DNA from: Castellaniella sp049650445 | Lineage (GTDB): Bacteria; Pseudomonadota; Gammaproteobacteria; Burkholderiales; Burkholderiaceae_B | Assembly (NCBI RefSeq): GCF_049650445.1 | Contig: NZ_JBASAD010000034.1 | Span: 1 to 64,000 of the forward strand | Reading direction: 5' to 3' | DNA: 64,000 nt | Part shown: positions 8,090 through 16,693 of the stretch, piece after piece | Layout: each line of letters starts with the position of its first letter | Numbering within the stretch: position 1 is the first letter of the stretch | Notes under the pieces: model-generated | Told to the model about the DNA's origin: nothing | The model's input: only the letters and a program-made list of their open reading frames with translations | Databases searched by the model: none | Made by a program: the position numbers and the translations under genes

Positions 8090-9501
8090 GCCAGGCTCTC
8101 GGTCAGGCGCGACAGCACCACGTCGCGGCCCAGCAGCGTCAACACGGCACCGATGGCCGGCGTCTGCTTGCGGCCGGTGACGGCTACTCGCAGCGGGATG
8201 GCCAGTTTCGGCATCTTGGCCCCGTGGTCCTTCAGGACGGCCTTGATGAGACCGTCGAGTTCCGTTTCGGTCCAGTCCGCCAGCGTGCCGGCCCGTTGTA
8301 GGAAATCGGCCAGCAGCACTCGTGCCGCGTCATCCAGGACCTCGGCGCGCAGGGCCTCGTCGGCCGGCGTGTAAGGGCCGCAGAACAGCAGCGCGCCTTC
8401 GGCCAGGTCTTCCAGCGTTTCGCCGCGGTCGCGCAGCAGCGCCATGATCGCGAGCAGGTCGACGGATTCCGGGTTGCCGCCGCGGCGGATGATGCGCGGC
8501 GCGACGCGGGCGGCCAGATCGGCGGGCTCCAGCGCGCGCAGCGCGTGGGCGTTGACCCAGTTCAGTTTCTTCGGATCCCACTGAGCCGCCGAACGGCTGA
8601 GGTTGCGCGGGTCGAACCATTCCACGAATTGATCGCGGGAGAACAGTTCGTCGTTACCGTGGCTCCAGCCCAGCCGCGCCAGATAGTTGACCATGGCCTC
8701 GGGCAGGTAGCCCAGTCGGTCATATTCGATGACGCTGACGGCACCGTGGCGCTTGGACAGTTTTTCGCCGTCCGGACCCAGGATCATCGGCACGTGGCCG
8801 TAGCGCGGTAGTTCGCCGCCCAGAGCGCGCAGGATGTTGATCTGGCGCGGGGTGTTGTTGACGTGGTCGTCGCCGCGGATGACGTGGGTGATCTGCATGT
8901 CCCAGTCGTCCACCACCACACAGAAGTTGTAGGTGGGGGTGCCGTCGGGCCGGGCGATCACCAGATCATCGAGTTCGCCGTTGTCGAAACTGATGGGGCC
9001 TTTGACCAGGTCATCCCAGGCGGTGACGCCGTCCTGCGGGCTGCGAAAGCGCACCACGGGCTGTACGCCGGCCGGGATCGGCGGCAGGGTTTTGCCCGGC
9101 TCGGGCCGCCAGGTGCCGTCGTAGCGCGGCTTGGCGCCGACGGCGCGGGCGCGTTCGCGCATGGCTTCGACTTCTTCAGGCGTGCTGTAGCAATGGTAGG
9201 CCGTGCCCTGGGCCAGCATGTCGGCGATCACGGCACGGTAGCGGTCCATGCGCTGCATCTGGTAGAACGGGCCCTCGTCGGCCTGCAGGTCCAGCCATTG
9301 CATGCCGTCCAGGATGGCCTGCACGGCTTCGGGGGTCGAGCGCTCCAGGTCCGTGTCCTCGATGCGCAGTACGAAGGTGCCACCGAAGTGACGGGCGAAG
9401 GCCCAGGAAAACAGGGCGGTGCGGGCGCCGCCCAGGTGCAGGTAGCCGGTGGGGGACGGGGCGAAGCGCGTGCGCACGGGGCGCGAGGAGGAGTCTGTCA
9501 T
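8086..9501 (-). CDS. gltX: Glutamyl-tRNA synthetase
   Basis: A 471-residue class I aminoacyl-tRNA synthetase that charges tRNA-Glu. The HIGH-type signature is PSPTGYLHLGGART near residue 14 and the KMSKS-type loop is KLSKRHG near residue 250. The C-terminal alpha-helical anticodon-binding domain is complete. The ATG at 9501 (MTDSSSRPVRTRFAPSPTG) matches the family; the frame is open 12 codons further up. It is divergent from the acyltransferase gene at 9623, with a perfect palindrome in between at 9521-9537. Confidence 0.97.
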   Translation of the reverse strand: MTDSSSRPVRTRFAPSPTGYLHLGGARTALFSWAFARHFGGTFVLRIEDTDLERSTPEAVQAILDGMQWLDLQADEGPFYQMQRMDRYRAVIADMLAQGTAYHCYSTPEEVEAMRERARAVGAKPRYDGTWRPEPGKTLPPIPAGVQPVVRFRSPQDGVTAWDDLVKGPISFDNGELDDLVIARPDGTPTYNFCVVVDDWDMQITHVIRGDDHVNNTPRQINILRALGGELPRYGHVPMILGPDGEKLSKRHGAVSVIEYDRLGYLPEAMVNYLARLGWSHGNDELFSRDQFVEWFDPRNLSRSAAQWDPKKLNWVNAHALRALEPADLAARVAPRIIRRGGNPESVDLLAIMALLRDRGETLEDLAEGALLFCGPYTPADEALRAEVLDDAARVLLADFLQRAGTLADWTETELDGLIKAVLKDHGAKMPKLAIPLRVAVTGRKQTPAIGAVLTLLGRDVVLSRLTESLA

Positions 9502-9520
9502 GGCGATGGATTGAAAGGGC

Positions 9521-9537
9521 TTGTTGCACTGCAACAA
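9521..9537. promoter_or_regulatory. Perfect 17-bp palindrome between gltX and the PatZ-like gene
   Basis: TTGTTGCA and TGCAACAA are exact inverted repeats around one central C. It lies in the 121-base divergent intergenic region, 20 bases before the gltX ATG, where a dimeric regulator could act on either gene. A TAGAAT-like -10 for the rightward gene is at 9557-9562. Confidence 0.55.
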
Positions 9538-9622
9538 AAAAACCGGAAAACCCCTGTAGAATCGGAGGGTCGATACGCTATTTTAAGGGACGGCCCGCCC
9601 AGGGGCGTCCGGAGTCATTTTC

Positions 9623-12073
9623 ATGCTGCGCCACCGCCTGGCGGCCCTGTTCGAGCCGCGTTCTCTGCTGATCCTCAGTTCCCGCGAACTGCCCGTCGTG
9701 CGTACGCCGCCCGCCCTGCTTCAGGGCAGGATCACCGACGTGCGGGTCGGGGACGACGGCCATTGGCGCATGCCGCCGCAGTTGGAGGGCCTGAAAGACG
9801 GACAGCGCCTGGATATGGCGCTGCTGTGCCTGGACCCCGCGCTGCTGCCGACCGTGCTGGGGGCGCTCAAGGCACATCAGCCCCGCGTCCTGGTGTTGCT
9901 GCCGCATTCGACGTCTTCGGTCGACCCCCTCGAGACGCGCACCTATTGCCAGTCCTGGGGGCGGATGAATGACTGCCTGGTGCTCGGACCCGGCGCCCTC
10001 GGCATCCAGCGTCCGCATCTGGGGCTGAATCTGGGGCTCGATCCGCACGGCGCGCCGGTGGGCCGGGTCGCTCTGGTCGCGCAGTCTCGCATGGTGGCCG
10101 CCGCCGTGCTGGATTGGGCAGGCGACATCCAGCTCGGTTTTTCCGCCGTGGTGTCGGCGGGCGACGCAGACGGCATTACCGTGGCCGATGTCCTCGAATA
10201 CCTGTCGATGGACTCGCGTACCGACAGCATCGTGCTGTATCTGGAGGAAGCCGATTCCTCGCGCCGCTTCACCAGCGCGCTGATGGCCGCCGCCAGCGTC
10301 AAGCCCGTCATCCTGCTGAAGGCCGGCCGTTCGGACAGCAGTCCGGCCGCCGATGCGGTGTTCGATGCCCTGGTGCGGCGCACCGGCGCGGTGCGGATAC
10401 GGTTCTTCGTGCAGTTGTTTTCGGCGCTGAAGGTCCTGGTTCATGCCAAGCGCCAGCGGGGACGCCGCATTGCGCTGTTCTCCAACGGCTACGGCGCAGC
10501 CCATCTGGCGCTGGACGTCATGGGCGGCAGCGGTCCGGTGGCGCGGGCGGACCTGTCCACGCAGACGCGACGCGATCTGGCCACGATCCTGGAACCGGGG
10601 GCGGCCCTGGGCAACCCAGTCATCAGCCATGCGCCGCTGGATTCCGTCCGGCTGCAGCAGGCCCTGAGTGTGCTGGCGGGCGACTCCAATGTGGACGGGG
10701 TGCTGGTGCTGATCGCCCCCGATGCGCTGTCCGACATGGATGGTGCAGTCGAGGCTCTGGCGCGGTTCTCCGAGGCCTCGCCCAAGCCCATCATGTCCTG
10801 CTTTCTGGGTGACGCCTCGATGCGCTCCCAGCGCCATCGGCTGGACTCGGTGGGGCTGCCGGCCTTCCGCACGCCGGAATCGGCCGCCAACGCCTTCGGC
10901 ATCCTGGCCACCTATCAGTACAACCAGACCCTGGCGCAGCAGACGCTGCCGCCGGAAATGCTCAGCCGGCCCCCTCGTCTGGACGAGGCCCGCATGCTGC
11001 TCAACGATGCCATCATGTCGGGCCGCTCGGAGCTGGACCCGGCCAGTTGCCGCTGGCTGCTGGACTGTTTCCACGTGCCGATCCGTCCGGACGATCAGCC
11101 CGTGCCCGATGCGGCGCGCGAACACGTGTCCATGGCCATCCGGGTGCAACAGGACGCGCGTTTCGGGCCGTATATCCAGTTTGGCCCGGGCGGCGATTCC
11201 GCCCGGCTGGCGTCTCCCCATCGGGAAATCGAACTGCCGCCGTTGAACAACTATCTGGCGCGCCAACTGATACAGCGGGGCAAGTTCTGGTCGCGCGTGC
11301 TGGAGCGCGACCTGACGCCGGCGGTGTTCGAGCAACTGCGCGAATCGCTGGAGCGGATCTCCGAAATCGTCAGCGAGCTGCCGGGCATCCGCTCCCTGTC
11401 GATCGATCCGCTCTGGTGGGATGACACCAACCTGTACGTCGGTGGTATCCGGGTCGGCCTGGACCCGGACTACGACGGCGAGCGTCCCGAGAACCGCGCC
11501 TACCGCCATATGGCGATTCACCCCTATCCGCGCCGCCTGGTCCAGCCGCAGATCCGCAAGGACGGGCAGGAATGGCTGTTGCGGCCGATTCGTCCGGAAG
11601 ACGCCGCGCTGCTGCAGGAGTTCGTGCGGGAACTGTCCGATGAATCGCGCTACATGCGCTTCGTGTCGATGTTGCGCGAACTGACGCCACGCATGCTGGC
11701 GCGCTATTCCCGCATCGACTACGACCGCGAGGTCGCGTTGGTCGCTACGGCGCAGGTGCCCAATCCGGAAAACCGCGGCCTGCTGCGCGAGCGCATCGTG
11801 GGCTTTGCGCACTATCTGCGCAATGCCGATGGCCAGGGGGCGGAATACGCGCTGGTGATCGCCGACGACTGGCAGCGGCGTGGCGTCGGTGCTGCGCTGA
11901 TGCACAGCCTGCTGGACGTTGCGCGCCGCCAGAGCCTGAGCTACATCGAGGGTCTCGTCCTGGCGACCAACCGCCCCATGCTGGGCCTGATGATGTCCCT
12001 GGGGATGCGCAACGACCCCGACGAAGAAGACCCGGGAATGAGAAGGCTGTGGATGAACCTGGACACACAATAG
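9623..12073 (+). CDS. PatZ/Pka-like protein: CoA-ligase-type domains fused to a GNAT acetyltransferase
   Basis: An 816-residue multidomain protein. It has an N-terminal CoA-binding Rossmann domain (LFEPRSLLIL, residues 10-20) and succinyl-CoA-ligase-like domains (about 140-480, with SAGDADGITVADVLEYLSMDS and VILLKAGRS). A shortened ATP-grasp-like region (about 450-630) precedes the C-terminal GNAT domain (about 650-810; IADDWQRRGVGAALMHSLLDVAR is the acetyl-CoA loop). Relatives acetylate lysines, for instance of acetyl-CoA synthetase. The usual SQSG(A/G) of the ligase domain reads AQSRM, so ligase activity is probably lost and the domains may only sense acyl-CoA. The ATG has GGAGT at a 9-base spacing. 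Family members are usually near 880-900 residues, so this one is short. Confidence 0.88.
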   Translation: MLRHRLAALFEPRSLLILSSRELPVVRTPPALLQGRITDVRVGDDGHWRMPPQLEGLKDGQRLDMALLCLDPALLPTVLGALKAHQPRVLVLLPHSTSSVDPLETRTYCQSWGRMNDCLVLGPGALGIQRPHLGLNLGLDPHGAPVGRVALVAQSRMVAAAVLDWAGDIQLGFSAVVSAGDADGITVADVLEYLSMDSRTDSIVLYLEEADSSRRFTSALMAAASVKPVILLKAGRSDSSPAADAVFDALVRRTGAVRIRFFVQLFSALKVLVHAKRQRGRRIALFSNGYGAAHLALDVMGGSGPVARADLSTQTRRDLATILEPGAALGNPVISHAPLDSVRLQQALSVLAGDSNVDGVLVLIAPDALSDMDGAVEALARFSEASPKPIMSCFLGDASMRSQRHRLDSVGLPAFRTPESAANAFGILATYQYNQTLAQQTLPPEMLSRPPRLDEARMLLNDAIMSGRSELDPASCRWLLDCFHVPIRPDDQPVPDAAREHVSMAIRVQQDARFGPYIQFGPGGDSARLASPHREIELPPLNNYLARQLIQRGKFWSRVLERDLTPAVFEQLRESLERISEIVSELPGIRSLSIDPLWWDDTNLYVGGIRVGLDPDYDGERPENRAYRHMAIHPYPRRLVQPQIRKDGQEWLLRPIRPEDAALLQEFVRELSDESRYMRFVSMLRELTPRMLARYSRIDYDREVALVATAQVPNPENRGLLRERIVGFAHYLRNADGQGAEYALVIADDWQRRGVGAALMHSLLDVARRQSLSYIEGLVLATNRPMLGLMMSLGMRNDPDEEDPGMRRLWMNLDTQ

Positions 12074-12129
12074 TCCCTTGAGGACTATTGTGTGCCTGGT
12101 TCATCCGACCGGCTTGCAAGCCGGGAGGT
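12061..12129 (-). repeat. Two-hairpin intergenic element, copy B
   Basis: Stem 2 has 13-bp perfect arms CACACAATAGTCC and GGACTATTGTGTG around CTTGA and overlaps the stop codon of the PatZ-like gene. The linker and stem 1 follow (CCGGCTTGCAAGCCGG, a perfect palindrome). Read on the minus strand it matches copies A and C: stem 1, TCGGATGAACCAGG linker, CAC...GTG stem 2. Confidence 0.8.
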
Positions 12130-12138
12130 GGATGCTCC

Positions 12139-12161
12139 GACCCGAGAGACCCTTGAGGTCT
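12139..12161. terminator. Hairpin between convergent genes
   Basis: AGACC and GGTCT pair around CTTGA, directly after the stop of the esterase gene on the minus strand. The loop is the same as in the adjacent repeat copy B. There is no U-tract, so factor-independent termination is uncertain. Confidence 0.4.
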
Positions 12162-12162
12162 G

Positions 12163-12840
12163 TCAGGCGCCCGCAGTCACCCGCATCAAAAACGCCTGGA
12201 TGTCGTTCAGTTCCTGCGGATGCAGGCCGTGCGGCATCGGGTAGGTGTGCCATTCCACCGGTTGTTGCTGCGCGGTCATCGCGTCCCGGCTGGTTTCGGC
12301 GTAGGTCATGGGCACCACCATGTCCATCGTGCCGTGCGCCATGAAGACCGGCGTGGCGGCGTTGGCGGGGTGGCGTTCCGCAGGCAGGGTGTTGCGCAGC
12401 GGCAGGTAGCCCGACAGGCCGATCAGGCCGGCCAGGCGTTCCGCGTGGCGCAGGCCGGTGTACAGGGCCGTAGCGCAGCCCTGCGAAAAGCCTGCCAGCA
12501 CGATCCGTTCGGCGGGGATGCCGCGCCGGTTTTCCTGTTCGATCAGCTCTGTGACCGCATGGCGGGCGGCTCGCAGGCCGTCGATGTCTTCGCGCGCGTC
12601 GCGGTCCAATCCGTACAGGTCGTACCAGGCGCGCATCGGCATGCCCTGGTTCAGCGTCACCGGGCGCACTGGCGCATGCGGGAACACGAAGCGCAGGGCC
12701 GGCAGGCCGGGATGGGCCAGTTCGGGCACGATGGGTTCGAAGTCGTGGCCGTCGGCGCCCAGGCCATGCAGCCAGATCACGCTGTGCGTGGGCTCGGGGC
12801 CCGTGGTGCGTTCGATGGTTTCCAGTGTCGGCGTCGGCAT
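12163..12840 (-). CDS. Carboxylesterase/phospholipase of the alpha/beta-hydrolase fold
   Basis: A 225-residue cytoplasmic serine hydrolase of the abhydrolase_2 (carboxylesterase EstB/acyl-protein-thioesterase) family. Features are VIWLHGLGADGHDFEPIVPEL at the oxyanion hole (residues 23-43), nucleophile motif GFSQGCATAL (about 116-125) and late HGTMDMVVP and MPHGLHPQE segments that hold the catalytic Asp and His. The start overlaps the darP stop by one base (ATGA), so the two are translationally coupled. The physiological ester is unknown. Confidence 0.92.
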   Translation of the reverse strand: MPTPTLETIERTTGPEPTHSVIWLHGLGADGHDFEPIVPELAHPGLPALRFVFPHAPVRPVTLNQGMPMRAWYDLYGLDRDAREDIDGLRAARHAVTELIEQENRRGIPAERIVLAGFSQGCATALYTGLRHAERLAGLIGLSGYLPLRNTLPAERHPANAATPVFMAHGTMDMVVPMTYAETSRDAMTAQQQPVEWHTYPMPHGLHPQELNDIQAFLMRVTAGA

Positions 12841-13409
12841 CAGAAAGGTTCGTCCTCGAAATTCAGGGTTTTCAGGGTCTGGAACAGGGCGCGGAAATGC
12901 TTGCGCGCCGGTTCGCGGCCTTCCGGCAGGGCGGCGTTGTCGCGGGTTTCCTTGCGGGCGGCGCGGATCTGGGCGCGCAGGGACTGGATGTCCAGGCCGG
13001 GGAATCGTTCCAGCAGTTGCGTCAGGGTGTCGTCGCTGTCGATCAGGCGATCGCGCAGTTCTTCGAGCCGATGCATGGAGCGGGTTTCCTCGCGCGAGCC
13101 GTTGGCCCAGACATCGAGCTGGGCGCGCAGGGCGGGGGCGTCGGCCTGGCGCATCAGCTTGCCGACGTAATGCACCTGGCGGCGCTTGCCTTCGTTGCTG
13201 TGGATGCGCTGGGCCAGCGCGATGGCTTCGCGCAGCGATTCGTTCAGCGGCAGCTTGGCCAGCTTGGCGGGGGGCAGCGCGATCAGTTCGCGGCCCAGGT
13301 CCAGCAAGGCGTGCATGTCGCGCTTGACCTGGGATTTGCTGGGAGGCCGGTCATCCGGAAAGTCGTCCGGTGAGGTGGGCGGGAGCGTGTCGTCCATGGG
13401 TTCGGGCAT
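12840..13409 (-). CDS. darP: Ribosome biogenesis factor DarP (YjgA, DUF615)
   Basis: A 189-residue charged helical protein of the DUF615 family; E. coli DarP (YjgA) helps late assembly of the 50S ribosomal subunit. The conserved core includes PPSKSQVKRDMHALLDLGRELIALP (about residues 20-46), KRRQVHYVGKLMRQAD (near 75) and the C-terminal helices with FPGLDIQSLRAQIRAARKE. It is first in a two-gene operon with the downstream esterase and is divergent from pmbA (66 bases between starts). That darP-pmbA arrangement is frequent in beta- and gammaproteobacteria. Confidence 0.94.
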   Translation of the reverse strand: MPEPMDDTLPPTSPDDFPDDRPPSKSQVKRDMHALLDLGRELIALPPAKLAKLPLNESLREAIALAQRIHSNEGKRRQVHYVGKLMRQADAPALRAQLDVWANGSREETRSMHRLEELRDRLIDSDDTLTQLLERFPGLDIQSLRAQIRAARKETRDNAALPEGREPARKHFRALFQTLKTLNFEDEPF

Positions 13410-13475
13410 AAAATGATCCGTGATTGTCTATGATAACCGTCTCATCCAGACGCCCCACACCGAGTGACCCGCCGC

Positions 13476-14843
13476 ATGAACTCAAATAACGATGATTTTC
13501 TCGACGTCCCCGCCCAGCAGGCCCAGTTCCGCGAACTGGTCGGCGATGCGCTGCGCTACGCCAAGCAGGCTGGCGCCACGGACGCCGCCGCGGAAATCTC
13601 CGAAAGCCGGGGCTTGTCCGTTTCGGTGCGCCGCCGCGCCATCGAGACCATCGAGCAGACCCGCGACCGGTCCATGGCCGTGACGGTGTTCGCGGGCCAG
13701 CGCCGTGGCTCGGCCTCGACTTCCGATTTTTCGGCCGAGGCGCTGCGCCGCACCGTGGACGCGGCCTGGCACATCGCCCGCTACACGGCCGAGGACCCGG
13801 CCGCCGGCCTGCCCGAACCCGAACTCTTCGCTCGGCATTATCCGGATCTGGACCTGCACCATCCCTGGGCGATCGATGCAGAAGGCGCCGCCCGTCTGGC
13901 GATCCAGGCCGAACGCGCCGCGCTGGCCACCAGCAAGCAGATCACCAACTCCGAAGGTGCCTCGCTGGACACCATGGAAGGCCATTTCGTCCTGGGTAAT
14001 TCGCGCGGTTTCCTGGGGGGCTATCCCTATTCGCGCCACAGCCTGTCGGTGGCGCCCATCGCCGGGCGCGGCGACGGCATGCAGCGGGACTATTGGTACA
14101 CGTCCGCACGCCGGGCCGATGGCCTGTCCGCGCCGGCCGAGGTCGGCCGCTACGCGGCGGAACGCGCCCTGTCGCGCCTGAACGCCCGTCCGGTCAAGAC
14201 CGGCCACTACCCCGTGCTGTTCGAGGCCCCCCTGGCCGTCGGCCTGTTGGGCGCGCTGGTCCAGGCCACCAGCGGCGGCGCGCTGTACCGCAAGGCCAGC
14301 TTCCTGCTGGATACGCTGGGCAAGCCCGTGCTGGCCGATCATCTGGACGTGGTCGAAAATCCCTACATTCCGGGTGCTCAGGGCAGCTCGCCCTTCGACG
14401 CCGAAGGGGTGTGCACGCAGGCCCGCCGGGTGGTGGATCAGGGCGTGCTCACAGGATACTTCCTGTCCACCTATACGGCCCGCAAGCTGGGCATGACGAC
14501 CACCGGCAACGCGGGCGGTTCGCACAATCTCAACCTGCGCTCGCGCCTGACCCGCCCGGACGACGACCTGCCCGCGCTGCTGCGCAAGATGGGCACCGGC
14601 CTGCTGGTCACCGAACTGATCGGCCAGGGGGTCAACTACGTCACCGGTGATTACTCGCGGGGCGCTTTCGGCTATTGGGTGCAGGACGGCGTCATCCGCC
14701 ATCCGGTCCAGGAAATCACCATCGCCGGCAATCTGGCCGACATGTTCCGCCGGATCGTCGCCGTGGGGGCCGATGTGTATGCGCGCGGCGCCAAATCCAC
14801 CGGCTCGGTATTAATCGAAGACATGGCAGTCGCCGGCCTGTAA
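13476..14843 (+). CDS. pmbA: Metalloprotease PmbA (TldE)
   Basis: A 455-residue TldE/PmbA subunit of the TldD/TldE protease, which matures some modified peptides and degrades CcdA-like antitoxins. Family segments are DAAAEISESRGLSVSVR (residues about 35-50), the central GHFVLGNSRGFLGGYPYSRHSLS, and the C terminus GNAGGSHNLNLR...ITIAGNLADMFRRIVAVGAD. TldE lacks the HExxxH zinc site held by TldD, and none is seen here. The ATG at 13476 is used; a GTG at 13464 would add four residues. Confidence 0.96.
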   Translation: MNSNNDDFLDVPAQQAQFRELVGDALRYAKQAGATDAAAEISESRGLSVSVRRRAIETIEQTRDRSMAVTVFAGQRRGSASTSDFSAEALRRTVDAAWHIARYTAEDPAAGLPEPELFARHYPDLDLHHPWAIDAEGAARLAIQAERAALATSKQITNSEGASLDTMEGHFVLGNSRGFLGGYPYSRHSLSVAPIAGRGDGMQRDYWYTSARRADGLSAPAEVGRYAAERALSRLNARPVKTGHYPVLFEAPLAVGLLGALVQATSGGALYRKASFLLDTLGKPVLADHLDVVENPYIPGAQGSSPFDAEGVCTQARRVVDQGVLTGYFLSTYTARKLGMTTTGNAGGSHNLNLRSRLTRPDDDLPALLRKMGTGLLVTELIGQGVNYVTGDYSRGAFGYWVQDGVIRHPVQEITIAGNLADMFRRIVAVGADVYARGAKSTGSVLIEDMAVAGL

Positions 14844-14887
14844 ACTCTACACACATCCTCATTCCAATAGACAGGAGATCCTCCATC

Positions 14888-15985
14888 ATGCAGCGTCGCG
14901 CATTTCTGAAAAAGGCGGGCCTGGGCGCGGTAGCGGGTACGGCGGCCGTAGCCGCCCCGGCCATCGCTCAGTCGAACCCCCAGATCAACTGGAAGATGAC
15001 CTCGACCTATGGGCCGTCGCTGCCGCCGCTGTTTTCGACGGCGCAGATGTTCTGCGACATGGTCAAGGAAATCACCGACGGTAACTTCAACATCCGCCTG
15101 TATCCGGTCGGTGAACTGGTGCCGGGCTACGGTGTGATGGACGCTGTCGGCAACCGCACCGTGGAATGCGGCCAGACCGCGTCTTACTATTACTATGGCA
15201 AGAACCCTTCGTTCTGCTTCGACACGGCGGTGCCCTTCGGCCTGAACGTGCGTCAGATGAATGCCTGGATGTACGAGGGCGATGGCCTGAAGCTGATGCG
15301 TGAACTGTTCGCGCCGCGCGGCATCGTCAACTTCCCCCTGGGCAACACCGGCACCCAGATGGGCGGCTGGTACCGCAAGGAAATCAAGTCGATCGAGGAC
15401 CTGAAGGGCCTGAAGATGCGTACGGCCGGTTTCGCGGGCGAGGTCCTGTCGCGCATGGGCGTGATCCCCCAGCAGATCCCTCCCGGCGACATCTATCCGT
15501 CCCTGGAAAAGGGCGCGCTGGACGCCGTGGAGTTCGTCGGCCCCGTGGATGACGAAAAACTGGGCTTCCAGAAGGTCGCCAAATACTATTACTACCCGGG
15601 CTGGTGGGAAGGCTCCGCCCAGGTGTCGCTGTACGTCAACGACAAGGCCTATGCCGAACTGCCCAAGGCTTACCAGCACGTCATCGACGTCGCGTCGCGC
15701 GCTGCGGGCTCGAAGATGGTCCAGGATTACGATGCTCACAACCCCGAGGCCCTGCGCCGCCTGATCGCCGGGGGCGCCGTGCTCAAGAGCTTCCCGCGTG
15801 ACGTGATGGATGCCTCGTTCGAGGCCTCCAATCAGGTCTACAAGGAATTCTGCGACAAGGACCCGGGCTTCAAGAAGATCTTCGACAATTACATGGCCTT
15901 CCGCGACAACATCGTGCCCTGGTTCCGTGTGGCCGAAGGTTCGTACGACAACTACCTGGGCGCCGCCCTGGCTCGCAAGAAGTAA
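14888..15985 (+). CDS. TRAP-transporter substrate-binding protein, TakP-like (DctP family), Tat-exported
   Basis: A 365-residue periplasmic binding protein. The twin-arginine signal peptide QRRAFLKKAGLGAVAG (from residue 2) ends in a PAIAQ cleavage site. The mature part matches the TakP group that binds 2-oxo acids such as pyruvate as a dimer: GYYYWGK-like SYYYYGKNPSF, GNTGTQMGGWYRKEI, LKMRTAGFAGEVLSRMGVIPQQIPPGDIYPSLEKGALDAVEFVGP and YYYYPGWWEGSAQ. The DctQ/DctM-type membrane genes that would complete a TRAP transporter are absent on both sides. AGGAG lies 12 bases before the ATG. A strong terminator follows. The ligand is inferred only from family resemblance. Confidence 0.93.
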   Translation: MQRRAFLKKAGLGAVAGTAAVAAPAIAQSNPQINWKMTSTYGPSLPPLFSTAQMFCDMVKEITDGNFNIRLYPVGELVPGYGVMDAVGNRTVECGQTASYYYYGKNPSFCFDTAVPFGLNVRQMNAWMYEGDGLKLMRELFAPRGIVNFPLGNTGTQMGGWYRKEIKSIEDLKGLKMRTAGFAGEVLSRMGVIPQQIPPGDIYPSLEKGALDAVEFVGPVDDEKLGFQKVAKYYYYPGWWEGSAQVSLYVNDKAYAELPKAYQHVIDVASRAAGSKMVQDYDAHNPEALRRLIAGGAVLKSFPRDVMDASFEASNQVYKEFCDKDPGFKKIFDNYMAFRDNIVPWFRVAEGSYDNYLGAALARKK

Positions 15986-15997
15986 TCTTTCCTGCGG

Positions 15998-16029
15998 ATG
16001 AAAAAAGCGCCTTCGGGCGCTTTTTTCAT
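15998..16029 (+). terminator. Rho-independent terminator after the TRAP binding protein gene
   Basis: AAAAAAGCGCC, loop TTCG, GGCGCTTTTTT: a textbook stable-tetraloop terminator that is symmetrical and so bidirectional. Confidence 0.95.
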
Positions 16030-16095
16030 GGGGCGACGAACCAGTGCGCGGCCTGCCGCCGCCCGCCCGGTCGTCCGGGGTTCCTGCACCGGCTG

Positions 16096-16124
16096 TTGCT
16101 TACTTGCCCTGTGCGAGATACAAT
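16096..16124 (+). promoter_or_regulatory. Sigma-70-type promoter for rplM-rpsI
   Basis: TTGCTT (16096-16101), a 17-base spacer and TACAAT (16119-16124). It gives a leader of about 120 bases before rplM, room for autogenous control of the kind known for this operon. Confidence 0.7.
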
Positions 16125-16252
16125 GGTCGGATTTCCGTTTGGATTCACACCGTACGGGTTGGGGCGGTTTTCACATAAACGTGAGTCCGTTTTACATAAA
16201 ACCCTGGCGGTTCGGACGGAATTCATTCATTCATTTAATCAGGAACACCATC

Positions 16253-16681
16253 ATGAAGACCTTTGTGGCCAAGCCGCATGAAGTCAAGCGTGACTGGTTT
16301 GTGATCGACGCCAAGGGCAAGGTCCTGGGTCGTGTGGCCAGCGAAGTCGCACGCCGCCTGCGTGGCAAGCACAAACCGGAATTCACGCCGCACGTGGACA
16401 CGGGCGATTACATCGTCGTCGTCAATGCCGCCGATATCGTCGTCACGGGCGCCAAGGCGCAAGACAAGCGCTACTACCGTCACTCGACCTATCCGGGCGG
16501 GATCACGGAAACCAACTTCCAGAAGATGCAGCAGCGCTTCCCCGGGCGCGCCCTGCAGAAGGCCGTCAAGGGCATGCTGCCCAAGGGTCCCCTGGGCTAC
16601 GCCATGGCGAAAAAGCTGAAGGTCTATGCCGGTGCCGAGCACCCGCATACCGCGCAGCAGCCGCAACCCCTGGACTTCTGA
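16253..16681 (+). CDS. rplM: 50S ribosomal protein L13
   Basis: A 142-residue protein of the large ribosomal subunit and an early assembly protein binding 23S rRNA. The sequence is canonical throughout: MKTFVAKPHEVKRDWFVIDAKGKVLGRVASEVA at the start, the central GDYIVVVNAADIVVTG, and MLPKGPLGYAMAKKLKVYAGAEHPHTAQQP near the end. It is followed 12 bases later by rpsI, the standard pair. The ATG follows AGGAACACCATC. Confidence 0.99.
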   Translation: MKTFVAKPHEVKRDWFVIDAKGKVLGRVASEVARRLRGKHKPEFTPHVDTGDYIVVVNAADIVVTGAKAQDKRYYRHSTYPGGITETNFQKMQQRFPGRALQKAVKGMLPKGPLGYAMAKKLKVYAGAEHPHTAQQPQPLDF

Positions 16682-16693
16682 GGATAGGCCATC

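Noticed and set aside
13464..13475. GTG start for pmbA
   Set aside because: It would add four residues not seen in the family; the ATG at 13476 is the simpler choice.
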